Shown here one piece after another: positions 15,793-24,300 of a DNA stretch of 64,000 nt (positions are counted from its first letter, which is position 1; each line of letters opens with the position of its first letter). The stretch is from Amycolatopsis suaedae. GTDB taxonomy: Bacteria > Actinomycetota > Actinomycetes > Mycobacteriales > Pseudonocardiaceae. The notes under the pieces were generated by a model, which did not search any database, was not told where the DNA came from, and worked only from the letters and a program-made list of their open reading frames with translations. The stretch is from assembly GCF_004214935.1 (NCBI RefSeq), contig NZ_SFCC01000010.1, positions 124,001 to 188,000 on the forward strand. Reading direction: 5' to 3'. The translations under genes and the position numbers were made by a program.

Positions 15793-18723
15793 ATGGTGTG
15801 GATGGCCCCACGTCCTGCCTGCCCTGCCCAGCGCGCCTCGGTGCTGTCGGTCCGGACGAGTTCCCCCGTACTCGTCGGCCGGGACACCGAGCTGGCCATG
15901 TTGGTCGACCTCGTGGCCGAACGGCCGTGTGCGGTGCTGCTGGAGGGCGAGGCCGGCATGGGCAAGACCCGGCTGGTGCAGGAACTCGTCAGCCGGCCCG
16001 AACTGACCGGAACCAGGATTCTCACCGGCAGCTGCCAGTCGCTGGCCGAGCCGTTCCCGTACGGCCCGGTGCTCGAAGCGCTGCGCGGCGTCGCCGAGCA
16101 ACCGCCCGGACCGCTGAGTCCGGTGGTCGGCGTCCTGCGGCCGCTGCTGCCGGAGATCGCCGAACTGCTACCCCCGCAACCGGATCCCCTGCCGGACAAG
16201 GCCGCGCAGCGGCACCGCGAGTTCCGCGCCATCCGCGAGCTGCTCGGCGCGTGCGGCCCGACCCTGCTGGTGATCGACGACCTGCACTGGGCCGACGAGC
16301 GCACCCGCGACGTGCTGTGGTTCGTGTTGTCCCGGCCGCCCGAGCAGCTCGGCGTCGTCGTCACCTACCGTAGCGAGGACCTGCGTTCGCCCAGCCCGCT
16401 GGGCGTTCCGTACCGGCCGGCCGAGGGCGTGCGCGCGGCGATGGTCCACCTGGGACCGCTCGACGTGCCCGCCGTGCGCCGGATGGCCGAGGTCATCCTC
16501 GACGCGCCCCGGGTCGCCGACGAGTTCGCCACGAAGCTGCACGAGAGCACCGCGGGTATCCCGTTCGTCGTCGAGGAGACGCTGCGTGCCCTGCGCGGGC
16601 CCGCGCTGGAGGTCGACCGCGCGCCCGGCCACCGGCTGCTGGACCGCCTGGAGGTCCCGGTCCTGCTGCGGGAGGCGATGACCGAGCGGCTGTGCACGCT
16701 GTCCGACAACGCCATCCGGGTCGCCCGCTGCGCGGCGGTCCTCGGCGTGCCAGCGACCGCGTCGCTGATCGGCGCGCTGGCCGGGCTGCGTGGCAGGCAG
16801 CTGGCCACCGCACTGGCGCAGGCGCTGGAATCCGGTGTCCTGCGCGAGGACACCCCCGACCTGTACGGCTTCCGCCATCCGCTGGCTGGCAAGTCGGTCT
16901 ACGACGCGATCAGCGGCCCGGAGAGACAACTGCTGCACGCCAGGGCCATGCGCGCGCTGGCTGCCACCGACCCGCCGCCGCTCGGCCAGCTCGCCGAGCA
17001 CGCCCGCGCGGCGGGTCGCGTCGCGGAGTGGGTCCGCTACGCCGAGGCCGCCGCCGACCAGGCCATCGAGCTGGGCGAGACGGCGACGGCCATCGAGGCA
17101 CTGCAGTCCGTGCTGGACGGTGCCGATCCGTCCGATGTGGACGCCGGAAGGATGGCGGTCAAGCTCAGCCAGGTCGCCCTGCGCGGCCTGCGGCCCGGCG
17201 TCACCAGGACGCTGGAACGCGTGCTCGCGCAATGCAGGCTGGACCGCGCCACCCGGGGCACGATCCGGGTCAACACCGGCCTGCTGCTCGTGCGCAAGGC
17301 CGGTGAGCTCAGCCGCGGCCGGGCCCAGGTGCAGCGCGCCATCGAGGAGCTGGCCGGGGACCCGGAGCAGACCGCACGCGGCATCAACCTGCTGGCACAG
17401 CCCATCGACGGCACCACGTCGTTGGAGTGGCACCAGCAGTGGATGGACCGGGCGCGGGCCGTCCACGACCAGCTCACCAACCAGGAGCTGCGGCTGGCGC
17501 TGACCGCCGACCGGCTGGCAGGCCGGATGCACATCGGCGACGGCAGCGCGTGGACGGAGTTCACCGCGCTGCGCGAGGAGAAGGGCGAGGCCATCGCCGC
17601 CGACTCGGTCGCCGAGCGGGTGCAGCTCGCCCGGTTCTGGGGCAACCTCGCCGACGCCGCCGCGTGGGTCGGCCACTACGCCCGGGCGGACGAGCTGCTC
17701 AAGGAAGGCCTGCAGATCGCCACCCCCGCCGGGGCGCTGTACGTCACCGGCAACGGCCAGTCCACCAGGGTCCGGCTGGACTGGGTGACCGGCAACTGGA
17801 CCGGGCTGGCCGAGGCGGCCGAGGCACTGCGGGCCAAGTACCGCGACCTGATGGCCATCACGGCGGAGTCGTCGCTGGTTCTCGCCGGACTGGCGGCGGT
17901 ACGCGGCGACTTCGGTGAGACCGAGCGGCACCTCGCCGAGACCAGCCTGCTGCACCCCGGCCAGGGCGTCGCACCGGTCGTGCTGGCCGCCGCGGGAATG
18001 CTCACCTGGGTCCGGCTCGCCGCCGGCGACCTGCCGGGCGCGCTGGCCGCGGCCGACCAGGGAATGACCGCGGCGCGGGCGAAAGGCGTCTGGGTGTGGG
18101 CGGCCGAGCTGATCCCCTGGGCCACCGAGGCGTACGCGCAGGCCGAACGCTGGGGTGACGCGGAGACCGCCGTCCGCGAGTACGCCGAGGGCATCGCCGG
18201 GCGGGACGCCCCGGCAGCCGACGCCGGGCTGGTCGCGGCGGAGGCCGTACTGCTCGCCGCCCGTGGCAAGCATCCGGAGGCCGCGGTGGCCTTCGCCGAG
18301 GCACACAACCGCTACGCCGCGCTGCCCATGCCCTACCCGGCCCACTGGGCGTCCGAACGGGCCGCGCTGAGCAGGCTCGCCGACGGCGACTCGACGGCGA
18401 CCGCGCAACTGGGCGCGGCGGCGGAGGGCTACGAGGCACTCGGCGCCACCCGGGACGCCGGCCGCTGCAGGCACCTGCTGCGCGAGCACGGCGCGTGGGC
18501 ACCGTCGCAACGCGGCAGGCGTGGTTACGGGCGGCAGCTCTCGCCACGTGAACGCGAGGTCGCCGAGATGCTCGCCGAGGGCCGCACCAACCGGGAGATC
18601 GCCACCGGCCTGTTCCTGTCCCCGCGAACGGTCGAGCAACACGTGGCCAACGTGCTGCGCAAGCTCGGCGCCCGCTCGCGCACCGAGGTGGCGCGGCACT
18701 CCGCGTTGCTCACCTCCCCCTAG
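15793..18723 (+). CDS. Large ATP-binding LuxR-family regulator (LAL)
   Basis: 976 residues from ATG 15793, chosen because GAGGAG lies six bases upstream; an in-frame GTG at 15691 would add 34 residues. An AAA/STAND-type ATPase occupies the N-terminus (Walker A LEGEAGMGKTRLVQ, Walker B TLLVIDDLHWADE). A long alpha-helical TPR-like middle follows, and a C-terminal LuxR helix-turn-helix closes the protein (LSPREREVAEMLAEGRTNRE, then FLSPRTVEQHVANVLRKLGA). This is the LAL/MalT-like architecture; members respond to small ligands and switch on secondary-metabolite or catabolic genes. The target is unknown; the secreted protease 48 bp downstream on the same strand is a possible one. Confidence 0.92.
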   Translation: MVWMAPRPACPAQRASVLSVRTSSPVLVGRDTELAMLVDLVAERPCAVLLEGEAGMGKTRLVQELVSRPELTGTRILTGSCQSLAEPFPYGPVLEALRGVAEQPPGPLSPVVGVLRPLLPEIAELLPPQPDPLPDKAAQRHREFRAIRELLGACGPTLLVIDDLHWADERTRDVLWFVLSRPPEQLGVVVTYRSEDLRSPSPLGVPYRPAEGVRAAMVHLGPLDVPAVRRMAEVILDAPRVADEFATKLHESTAGIPFVVEETLRALRGPALEVDRAPGHRLLDRLEVPVLLREAMTERLCTLSDNAIRVARCAAVLGVPATASLIGALAGLRGRQLATALAQALESGVLREDTPDLYGFRHPLAGKSVYDAISGPERQLLHARAMRALAATDPPPLGQLAEHARAAGRVAEWVRYAEAAADQAIELGETATAIEALQSVLDGADPSDVDAGRMAVKLSQVALRGLRPGVTRTLERVLAQCRLDRATRGTIRVNTGLLLVRKAGELSRGRAQVQRAIEELAGDPEQTARGINLLAQPIDGTTSLEWHQQWMDRARAVHDQLTNQELRLALTADRLAGRMHIGDGSAWTEFTALREEKGEAIAADSVAERVQLARFWGNLADAAAWVGHYARADELLKEGLQIATPAGALYVTGNGQSTRVRLDWVTGNWTGLAEAAEALRAKYRDLMAITAESSLVLAGLAAVRGDFGETERHLAETSLLHPGQGVAPVVLAAAGMLTWVRLAAGDLPGALAAADQGMTAARAKGVWVWAAELIPWATEAYAQAERWGDAETAVREYAEGIAGRDAPAADAGLVAAEAVLLAARGKHPEAAVAFAEAHNRYAALPMPYPAHWASERAALSRLADGDSTATAQLGAAAEGYEALGATRDAGRCRHLLREHGAWAPSQRGRRGYGRQLSPREREVAEMLAEGRTNREIATGLFLSPRTVEQHVANVLRKLGARSRTEVARHSALLTSP

Positions 18724-18771
18724 ACCGCCGCACCGTTCCGCCCCTTCGAAACAAGAAACGGAGTCCCCACC

Positions 18772-19935
18772 GTGACGAAGAACCGAGCCCGCCTCGCGGG
18801 CGTCGCGGCTGCCATCACCGGCCTCGGCCTGGCGATGACGGCCGTCCCGGCGCAGGCGGCCGAGGCCGACGTGGTCGTCCCGAACGCGGCCACCGCCGTG
18901 CCGGGCAGCTACCTGGTGGTGTTCAAGCAACTGCCCGGAATCAGCGCGGTCACCGACCTCGCGTCGACGCTGGTCGGCAAGCACCGCGGCAGCCTGACCC
19001 ACACCTACTCGGCACTGGGTGGTTTCGCCGCGAAGCTGAGCGAGCGCGAGGCCCGGCGGCTGGCAGCCGACCCGAGGGTCGCCTACGTCGAGCAGGACTC
19101 GGTGGTGACCACGCAGGCCGTCGCCAGCTACGGCCTGGACCGCATCGACCAGCGCAACCTGCCGCTGGACAACACCTACACCCCGCCCAACGGCGGTGAG
19201 GGCGTCACGGCCTACATCGTGGACACCGGCGTCGACATGCGGCACACCGACTTCGGCGGCCGGGTGACCAGCGGACGCGACCTGGTCGACAACGACAACG
19301 ACGCGTCGGACTGCCAGGGCCACGGCACGCACGTCGCCGGGACGGTCGGCAGCGCCACCTACGGTGTGGCGAAGCGGGTCAGCATGGTCGCCGTGCGGGT
19401 GCTGAACTGCTCCGGCTCCGGCACCACCGCGCAGGTGGTCGGCGGCATCGACTGGGTGACCCAGAACGCCCGCAAGCCCGCCGTGATCAACATGAGCCTC
19501 GGCGGTGGCGCCAGCTCGACGATCGACGCCGCCGTGCGCCGGTCGGTGTCCGCGGGGATCACCAACGCGGTGGCTTCGGGTAATTCCAACACGAACGCCT
19601 GCAACTCCAGCCCCGCCCGCGTGGCCGAGGCGATCACAGTGAACGCGACCGACCGCAACGACAACCGGGCCAGCTTCTCCAACTACGGCACGTGCACCGA
19701 CATCTTCGCGCCCGGCGTGAGCATCCCGTCGACCCGCAACGGCGGCGGCTCGCACTCGCTGTCCGGCACGTCGATGGCGACCCCGCACGTGGCGGGCGCG
19801 GTGGCGCTGTACCTGTCGGCCAACCGCAGCGCGACGCCGGCGCAGGTGCAGACGGCGCTGAAGAACAACGCCACGAACAACGTGGTGCGCAACCCGGGCA
19901 GCGGCTCCACGAACAAGCTGCTCTACGTGCGCTGA
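18772..19935 (+). CDS. Secreted subtilisin-family serine protease (S8, proteinase K-like)
   Basis: 387 residues from GTG 18772. A signal peptide ends near AVPAQAA (residues 24-30), an inhibitor_I9 propeptide follows (GSYLVVFKQ to RVAYVEQDS, about 45-110), and the mature protease contains the triad D151 (YIVDTGVD), H184 (GHGTHVAG) and S334 (GTSMATPHVAG), with N-containing ASGNSNTNACNSSP for the oxyanion hole. It is the aqualysin/proteinase K class, a secreted endopeptidase matured by autoprocessing. No C-terminal P or binding domain is present. It ends 13 bp from the convergent membrane protein gene. Confidence 0.95.
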   Translation: MTKNRARLAGVAAAITGLGLAMTAVPAQAAEADVVVPNAATAVPGSYLVVFKQLPGISAVTDLASTLVGKHRGSLTHTYSALGGFAAKLSEREARRLAADPRVAYVEQDSVVTTQAVASYGLDRIDQRNLPLDNTYTPPNGGEGVTAYIVDTGVDMRHTDFGGRVTSGRDLVDNDNDASDCQGHGTHVAGTVGSATYGVAKRVSMVAVRVLNCSGSGTTAQVVGGIDWVTQNARKPAVINMSLGGGASSTIDAAVRRSVSAGITNAVASGNSNTNACNSSPARVAEAITVNATDRNDNRASFSNYGTCTDIFAPGVSIPSTRNGGGSHSLSGTSMATPHVAGAVALYLSANRSATPAQVQTALKNNATNNVVRNPGSGSTNKLLYVR

Positions 19936-19948
19936 GCCGGTCCGCCGG

Positions 19949-20479
19949 CTAACGCGCGTAGCGCATGGCCGACTCGATGAACGGTTCGACCCAGGCCCTG
20001 ACGTGCTCGGCGATCGGGTCCCGCTCGACCTCGCGGCGGGGCAGGTCGCTACGCGGCTCGGCCTGGGTCTTCTTCTTGGGCGCGGTGGTCACCTTGCGCT
20101 GCGGCTGCTGCTTGCGCGGCTGCTCCGCCCTGACCGGCTTCGGCGCGGCCTCGGTCGTCGGCGCGGCCACGGCGGGTGCGACGGGCGCGGCGGGCTCGGG
20201 CCGCACGACCGGTTCCGGCGCCGACTCGGCGACGACGGTCGTCGGCACGGCATCCCCGGTCCGCTCGGCGAACCAGCCACCGGCCACCCACCCGATGGCC
20301 AGCAGTGCCGCGGCGCCGCAGAGCACGGCGGTGACGCGCGTGCCCCGGCCACGCGGCCTCGGCGCGGCCGGGACCGGCGCCACCGCTCGTTGCGGCGGAA
20401 CACTCGCGCCGATGATCCCGGTCCGGTCGAGTACGTCCTGGGCCGCCGGCGTGCCGGTCAGCATCCTGCCCCGCGTCAC
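19949..20479 (-). CDS. Single-pass membrane protein with Pro/Ala-rich outer region, unknown function
   Basis: 176 residues from GTG 20479, chosen because GGGAGG lies five to six bases upstream; a TTG at 20500 is possible. The N-terminal 45 residues are cytoplasmic and basic near the membrane, one transmembrane helix follows (VTAVLCGAAALLAIGWVAGG), then a long Pro/Ala/Val region and a KKKTQAEPRSD basic stretch, ending in a helix IAEHVRAWVEPFIESAMRY. I recognise no family. The short C-terminal helix after a disordered spacer could be a partner-binding element. Confidence 0.6.
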   Translation of the reverse strand: MTRGRMLTGTPAAQDVLDRTGIIGASVPPQRAVAPVPAAPRPRGRGTRVTAVLCGAAALLAIGWVAGGWFAERTGDAVPTTVVAESAPEPVVRPEPAAPVAPAVAAPTTEAAPKPVRAEQPRKQQPQRKVTTAPKKKTQAEPRSDLPRREVERDPIAEHVRAWVEPFIESAMRYAR

Positions 20480-20554
20480 CCGAACCTCCCTGCGATTCAA
20501 GCAGAACGGCCCGAAGCTACCAGCGTGAACGGCCCTCGCTTTCTACTCTGAGTG

Positions 20555-20579
20555 GATCGAGCTTCGATTTGACTCGATC
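20555..20579. promoter_or_regulatory. GATCGAG-n11-CTCGATC dyad upstream of the DUF2277 gene
   Basis: Perfect 7-bp inverted arms lie just upstream of the TACTCT box (20594-20599) that precedes the DUF2277 ATG by seven bases. This is an operator candidate in the divergent promoter region of the membrane-protein and DUF2277 genes. Confidence 0.35.
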
Positions 20580-20606
20580 GAGTGACCTGCACGTACTCTG
20601 ATTCTC

Positions 20607-20888
20607 ATGTGCCGCAACATCACCACGCTGCGTGGTCTCGAGCCCCACGCGACGGCCGAGGAAATCGAGGCCGCCGCCCGCCAGTACGTCCGCAAGGTCA
20701 CCGGCGTCCAGTCGCTGTCCGACCGCACGCGGGAGCCGTTCGAGGCCGCCGTCGCGGAGATCGCCGCGATCACCGCCCGGCTGCTCGACGAACTGCCCGA
20801 ACGCAGGCAGCCGCCGACGACCGTGCCGCCGCTGCGCCGCCCCGAGGTGCAGGCCCGGATCGCGGCGAAGGCAGCCGCTAGTAAATGA
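20607..20888 (+). CDS. DUF2277 protein
   Basis: 93 residues, leaderless start (TACTCT, seven bases, ATG 20607). The sequence MCRNITTLRGLEPHATAEEI and then ARQYVRKVTGVQ is diagnostic of DUF2277, a small family in actinobacteria and others whose function is not known. The conserved MCRNI start with its early cysteine is intact. It resembles a helical nucleic-acid or partner-binding protein, but nothing more can be said. The last 11 bases overlap the convergent L,D-transpeptidase gene. Confidence 0.88.
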   Translation: MCRNITTLRGLEPHATAEEIEAAARQYVRKVTGVQSLSDRTREPFEAAVAEIAAITARLLDELPERRQPPTTVPPLRRPEVQARIAAKAAASK

Positions 20889-21579
20889 GCACCCGGGTTC
20901 CCGGCTTCAGCAACGGGTAGACCTCCTCGACGGACGGGTCGGTCATCCGGATACAGCCGTTGCTCGCGGGCGTCGCCTCCACCGGCTCGCCCCCGTGCAG
21001 GGCCAGCCCCGTGCTGTCCAAATAGGACGGCTTCCACATCGGGCCCAGTTTCGCGTGGCGCCACCCGTTGATCTGGTAGGAGATCCGGTACTCGCCGGGT
21101 GGTGTCCGCTTGCCGTCGGCGTCACGTCCGGTCGACGCGTCGTAGACGCGGTCGACCCTGCCGTCGCGGACGAGGTAGACGAGCTGCCTGGCGAGATCGA
21201 CCTCGACGTGGAAGCCCGGCGCCGAGACCCGCGGGCGCGGCAGGACCGGACTCCGTAGCCTGTCGCTCGTGACGACGTCGACCACGCCCGTGCGGGGCAG
21301 GCCGTGTGCCTTCTGGAAGGCGACGACGGCGTGCCGGGTCTCGGTGTCGAACCGGCCGTCGTCCCGGCGTACCTGGAACCCCAGGCCCCGCAACGTCGCC
21401 TGCAGCGTCGCCACCTCGCGGCCTGCCGCGCCCTCCGCCAGCACGGCGAACGGCGGCGCGGCCGGCAGCGTGACGTGGGCGGCGACCGGTGCCGGGGCCG
21501 GTGCGGGCACACCGGTCGAGCACCCGGCCGCCGCGACGAGCAACAGGCCCCCGACGAACACGCTCCTCGAAGTTCCCAC
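20878..21579 (-). CDS. L,D-transpeptidase lipoprotein with peptidoglycan-binding domain
   Basis: 233 residues from GTG 21579. A short signal ends in a lipobox VAAAGC (C20), giving a membrane-anchored lipoprotein. A PG_binding_1 domain (GREVATLQATLRGLGFQ to HGLPRTGVVD) is followed by a YkuD catalytic domain ending in LHGG and then SNGCIRM, which holds the catalytic histidine and cysteine. It would make or modify 3-3 crosslinks in peptidoglycan outside the membrane. The transcript diverges from the ECF sigma gene across a strong hairpin at 21602-21629. Confidence 0.92.
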   Translation of the reverse strand: MGTSRSVFVGGLLLVAAAGCSTGVPAPAPAPVAAHVTLPAAPPFAVLAEGAAGREVATLQATLRGLGFQVRRDDGRFDTETRHAVVAFQKAHGLPRTGVVDVVTSDRLRSPVLPRPRVSAPGFHVEVDLARQLVYLVRDGRVDRVYDASTGRDADGKRTPPGEYRISYQINGWRHAKLGPMWKPSYLDSTGLALHGGEPVEATPASNGCIRMTDPSVEEVYPLLKPGTRVLIY

Positions 21580-21601
21580 GTTGGTACTTGGCCGGTACCG
21601 G

Positions 21602-21629
21602 CCGGAGCGCAACACACGTTGCGCTCCGG
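21602..21629. promoter_or_regulatory. Perfect 12-bp hairpin in the divergent L,D-transpeptidase / ECF sigma promoter region
   Basis: CCGGAGCGCAAC, loop ACAC, GTTGCGCTCCGG is an exact inverted repeat within an 86-bp divergent region. Nearby GGTAC and CCAAGTAC repeats add further symmetry. It may be an operator or an RNA hairpin in the leader of either gene. Confidence 0.45.
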
Positions 21630-21665
21630 ACCGCTCGGACCAAGTACGGGCAGGGAGGTCCATGC

Positions 21666-22238
21666 GTGGGAGGTGAGTCCGACGAACAGCTGGTCGTCCG
21701 CGTCGGCGCGGACCCGGAGGCGCTGGCCGAGCTGTACCGCAGACACGTCCGGGCGGTGCTGGGGTACGCCACGCGCAGGCTCGGCGATCCGCACGATGCC
21801 GCCGACCTGGTCGCGGGGGTGTTCCTGGAGGTGATGCAGTCGGCACACACGTTCGACGCCCGGCGCGGCTCGGCCAGGGGCTGGATCTTCGGCATCGCTG
21901 GCAACCTGGTCGCGGCACGCGGCAGGCGCAGGGCCGTCGAAGCGAGGGCGCTGGAGCGGCTCTACGGTACCCGCGACCTGCTGCCGGACGACCACGCCGA
22001 GCTGGCGGCCCGGATCGACGCGCACCGCGCCTCGGCCGACCTGGCGACCGCGATGCGTGCCCTTCCCGAGGCCGAACGGGAACTGTTCCTGCTGGTCAGC
22101 ATGGACGGCCTGACCCCGAGCGAGGCCGCGGCCGCGCTCGGGATCGCCGCTCCGGCCGCCCGGATGCGCCTGGCCAGGGCCCGTCGCAGGCTGCGCAAGG
22201 CACTGCCGGCCCAGGACGGGACGGAGACCTACGCATGA
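21666..22238 (+). CDS. ECF-type RNA polymerase sigma factor
   Basis: 190 residues from GTG 21666 with GGGAGG about seven bases upstream. Sigma region 2 (LYRRHVRAVLGYATRRLGD, then DLVAGVFLEVMQ) and region 4 (LPEAERELFLLVSMDGLTPS, then AAALGIAAPAARMRLARARR) are present, without sigma region 1 or 3. The stop overlaps the ATG of the next gene (ATGA). It belongs to the subgroup paired with CU044_5270-like membrane proteins rather than zinc anti-sigma factors. Target genes unknown; the divergent L,D-transpeptidase is a plausible one. Confidence 0.9.
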   Translation: MGGESDEQLVVRVGADPEALAELYRRHVRAVLGYATRRLGDPHDAADLVAGVFLEVMQSAHTFDARRGSARGWIFGIAGNLVAARGRRRAVEARALERLYGTRDLLPDDHAELAARIDAHRASADLATAMRALPEAERELFLLVSMDGLTPSEAAAALGIAAPAARMRLARARRRLRKALPAQDGTETYA

Positions 22239-23254
22239 AGCGCGACGACTACGCCGCCGAGCTGACCGGCTTCGAGCAACGGCTGCTGGACGGGCTGCGT
22301 GCCGCACACGTGCCGGAAGCCGGACTGAGCCCCGCCACGCCGATCCGGCCCCGGCCGCCCCGGTGGCGTCCCGTGCTGGCGCTCGCCGCGACGGCCGCCG
22401 CCGTCGCCGCGGCCGTGATCGTGCCCGCGACCCTCGGCGGCGACGAGCCCGGGCAGCAGCACGCGGCACCACCGGTCGCCCCCGCGTCGATCTCCTACGT
22501 CAGGGGGATCGCGGGCGAGACGTACAAGTCGCTGGAAGGCGGCGAGCTGACCGTCGAGGTCCGCAGCGACCAGCAGGTGTGGCTCAGCGACCAGGGCGAG
22601 GTCCGCGTCCGGACCGAGCCGTACCGGCAGGCTTCCTGCCACGCGACCGTCGACGAACGACCGTGCGACGGCTGGCTGGCGCGCTACGCCGGTCAGCTCG
22701 GCCTGACAACGGCGCCGGTCGACCAGCGGATCGGGCCGTCGCCGGACACCGCCTCGGCCGTCCAGCCGACGACCAGGGAGCTGCTGGCCGAGCCGGAGTT
22801 CACCGGCGGCTACGACCTGCGCGGGCTGTCACCGGACCCCGCGCGGCTGGACGAGGTGATCTCCCGGCTGGCGCGGGGCTGGTACCCCGGGCCCGGCAAG
22901 CCGATCCCGACCGGCGGCCCCGAACTGGACCTGCAGAAGCGGCGGGTGCTGCTGGAACTGGCCGCCGAACCGGCGTTGCCCCCGGCGGTCCGGCTCACCG
23001 CGACGACCATGTTCGGCCAGGCCGAGCCTGCCATCGACCGGGTGGGCCGCGGCGGCACCAGGCTGACGGTCGCCACCGCGATGGGTGGCGTGATCGTGGT
23101 GACGATCGATCCCCGCTCCGGCGCGCTGCTGGAGGTGGAGCGGCAGGTCCCGGTGCCACCGGACAACAAGCGGCCGGCGACGAACGTCGTGGCCGGGACG
23201 TTCGCCGTCTACCTCGCCGTCGACCGGGTGCACTCGTTCGACGAAACCCGCTGA
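22235..23254 (+). CDS. CU044_5270-like single-pass membrane protein, partner of the ECF sigma
   Basis: 339 residues, coupled to the ECF sigma gene by a 4-base overlap. About 45 cytoplasmic residues are followed by one transmembrane helix (PVLALAATAAAVAAAVIVPA) and a large outer domain with no recognisable enzyme motif. This organisation is found next to ECF sigma genes throughout actinobacteria (the CU044_5270 family) and is thought to act as sensor or anti-sigma factor, which is inference from context. It ends 10 bp from the convergent small WD-like gene. Confidence 0.75.
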   Translation: MKRDDYAAELTGFEQRLLDGLRAAHVPEAGLSPATPIRPRPPRWRPVLALAATAAAVAAAVIVPATLGGDEPGQQHAAPPVAPASISYVRGIAGETYKSLEGGELTVEVRSDQQVWLSDQGEVRVRTEPYRQASCHATVDERPCDGWLARYAGQLGLTTAPVDQRIGPSPDTASAVQPTTRELLAEPEFTGGYDLRGLSPDPARLDEVISRLARGWYPGPGKPIPTGGPELDLQKRRVLLELAAEPALPPAVRLTATTMFGQAEPAIDRVGRGGTRLTVATAMGGVIVVTIDPRSGALLEVERQVPVPPDNKRPATNVVAGTFAVYLAVDRVHSFDETR

Positions 23255-23264
23255 CCCGGTTCGG

Positions 23265-23771
23265 TCACCGCGTCCAGAGCGTGACGTCACTGCTGGTCGC
23301 GGCGACGAGCGTGCGGCCGGACGGCGAGAACCCTGCGGTTCGCAGTTCGGTGACGTCGGCGTCGAAGACCACCCAGCGATCGCCGTCCCTGGACAGGACG
23401 ACGCGTTCGTCCGGCCACGCCGGGGCGATGACGTCGACCCGCCAGCGATCGTCGGTGAGGGTGTGCAGGCCGCCGCCGTACAGGCCGGCCATGCGGACGC
23501 GGGTGCCGGCGAGCGGGCCGATGCCGTCGCAGGCCAGGTCGGGCCCGTGGGGGTAGCCGGCGTCCTCGTCGCGGTCCCTGGCGAGCCTCGTCCCGGTGGC
23601 GTCGAACAGGCCACGACCAGCCGTCGAGGCCACCAGCAGCAGCTCCGCGCCGGACTCCGGGTGCGGGGCGAAGCCGATGCCGAGGACGCCGCCGATGTGC
23701 AGGACCCCGGACTCCACCGGCCGCCACGGGGGCGGTGGAGGGACCTCGGGAAGGGCCAGCAGTTCGCTCAT
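23265..23771 (-). CDS. Unrecognised small beta-rich protein
   Basis: 168 residues from ATG 23771. The chain begins with a proline-rich MSELLALPEVPPPPPWRP and then consists of short beta-like segments such as ELLLVASTAGRGLFDATGTR and FSPSGRTLVAATSSDVTLW, which resemble degenerate WD or propeller blades. No signal peptide or membrane segment is seen. No family recognised. A strong hairpin terminator for a separate leftward transcript lies 42 bp upstream, so this gene probably has its own promoter. Confidence 0.6.
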   Translation of the reverse strand: MSELLALPEVPPPPPWRPVESGVLHIGGVLGIGFAPHPESGAELLLVASTAGRGLFDATGTRLARDRDEDAGYPHGPDLACDGIGPLAGTRVRMAGLYGGGLHTLTDDRWRVDVIAPAWPDERVVLSRDGDRWVVFDADVTELRTAGFSPSGRTLVAATSSDVTLWTR

Positions 23772-23812
23772 GGCCCTGTCTAGCACGACGAACAGCTTGT
23801 GCGACAACGAAA

Positions 23813-23847
23813 AACCCGGGTGCGGCACGGGGTGCCGCACCCGGGTT
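23813..23847 (-). terminator. Rho-independent terminator, 16-bp stem, for a leftward transcript
   Basis: AACCCGGGTGCGGCAC, loop GGG, GTGCCGCACCCGGGTT is a perfect 16-bp stem. On the minus strand it is followed by TTTTTCG. The only leftward unit it could end is the small open frame at 23860-24003. Confidence 0.85.
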
Positions 23848-23859
23848 GTACCGAGGTTG

Positions 23860-24003
23860 TTACATGAGTTGACGGCGGTTGGCCACAACCGGGCCGGCGA
23901 GCGGCGCTGCCGGAGCGGTCCTGGAGGCCGCGACCGAAGCAGGCCAGAAGCACGCCGTGTGCGCGAAACGCATCCGGAAGAGTGCCCGGGACGCACTGTT
24001 CAC
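23860..24003 (-). CDS. Probable 47-residue small protein ending at its own terminator
   Basis: A minus-strand frame from GTG 24003 to TAA 23860-23862, ending 13 bp before the 16-bp terminator at 23813-23847. The predicted peptide starts VNSASRALFRMRFAHTACFW and ends PLAGPVVANRRQLM. ATG 23973 is an inner start that would give 37 residues. There is no other leftward gene the terminator could serve. The peptide is mildly basic and matches no family I can name; a leader peptide or a noncoding RNA are alternatives. The rest of the 529-bp gap (24004-24300) shows no gene, only a CTTGG/CCAAG dyad near 24164 and the MarR promoter. Confidence 0.4.
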   Translation of the reverse strand: MNSASRALFRMRFAHTACFWPASVAASRTAPAAPLAGPVVANRRQLM

Positions 24004-24300
24004 AATCACGACCGGGTCAGTAAGGATCCGCACCGGCCGTGGGGACGCAGTCGGCGGTCAACCGCGAGGAATCGTTCGTCACCGCACCACCTGACCCTTC
24101 CCGGTTGGTGGCCCGCCCCGGCTCGCCCTGCCGGTGTGCCGTGCCGCGGGCCTTACCCATCCGCTTGGTATCCAAGGATGCGCCTTTGAGACGCAGCTCA
24201 CAACCTTTTCGTTATCGCTCGTTGGTGGAAACTCGCCCCATGTGTCTGCTAGGCCACTCCCGGTGACGTTTCGTGAGCGTGGGGTCGTAGTCTGCGAGGA

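Noticed and set aside
16168..19788. A 1206-codon open frame on the minus strand opposite the LuxR regulator and subtilase, and similar long frames such as 59154-62438 (+) and 53763-56462 (-)
   Set aside because: They lie opposite or in another phase of genes with clear motifs, have biased low-complexity composition and no ribosome site; they are products of the extreme GC bias.
23848..24300. rnpB, tmRNA, SRP RNA or a known riboswitch in the gap upstream of MarR
   Set aside because: None of the conserved sequence signatures of these RNAs was found on either strand; only a small open frame and a terminator are supported.
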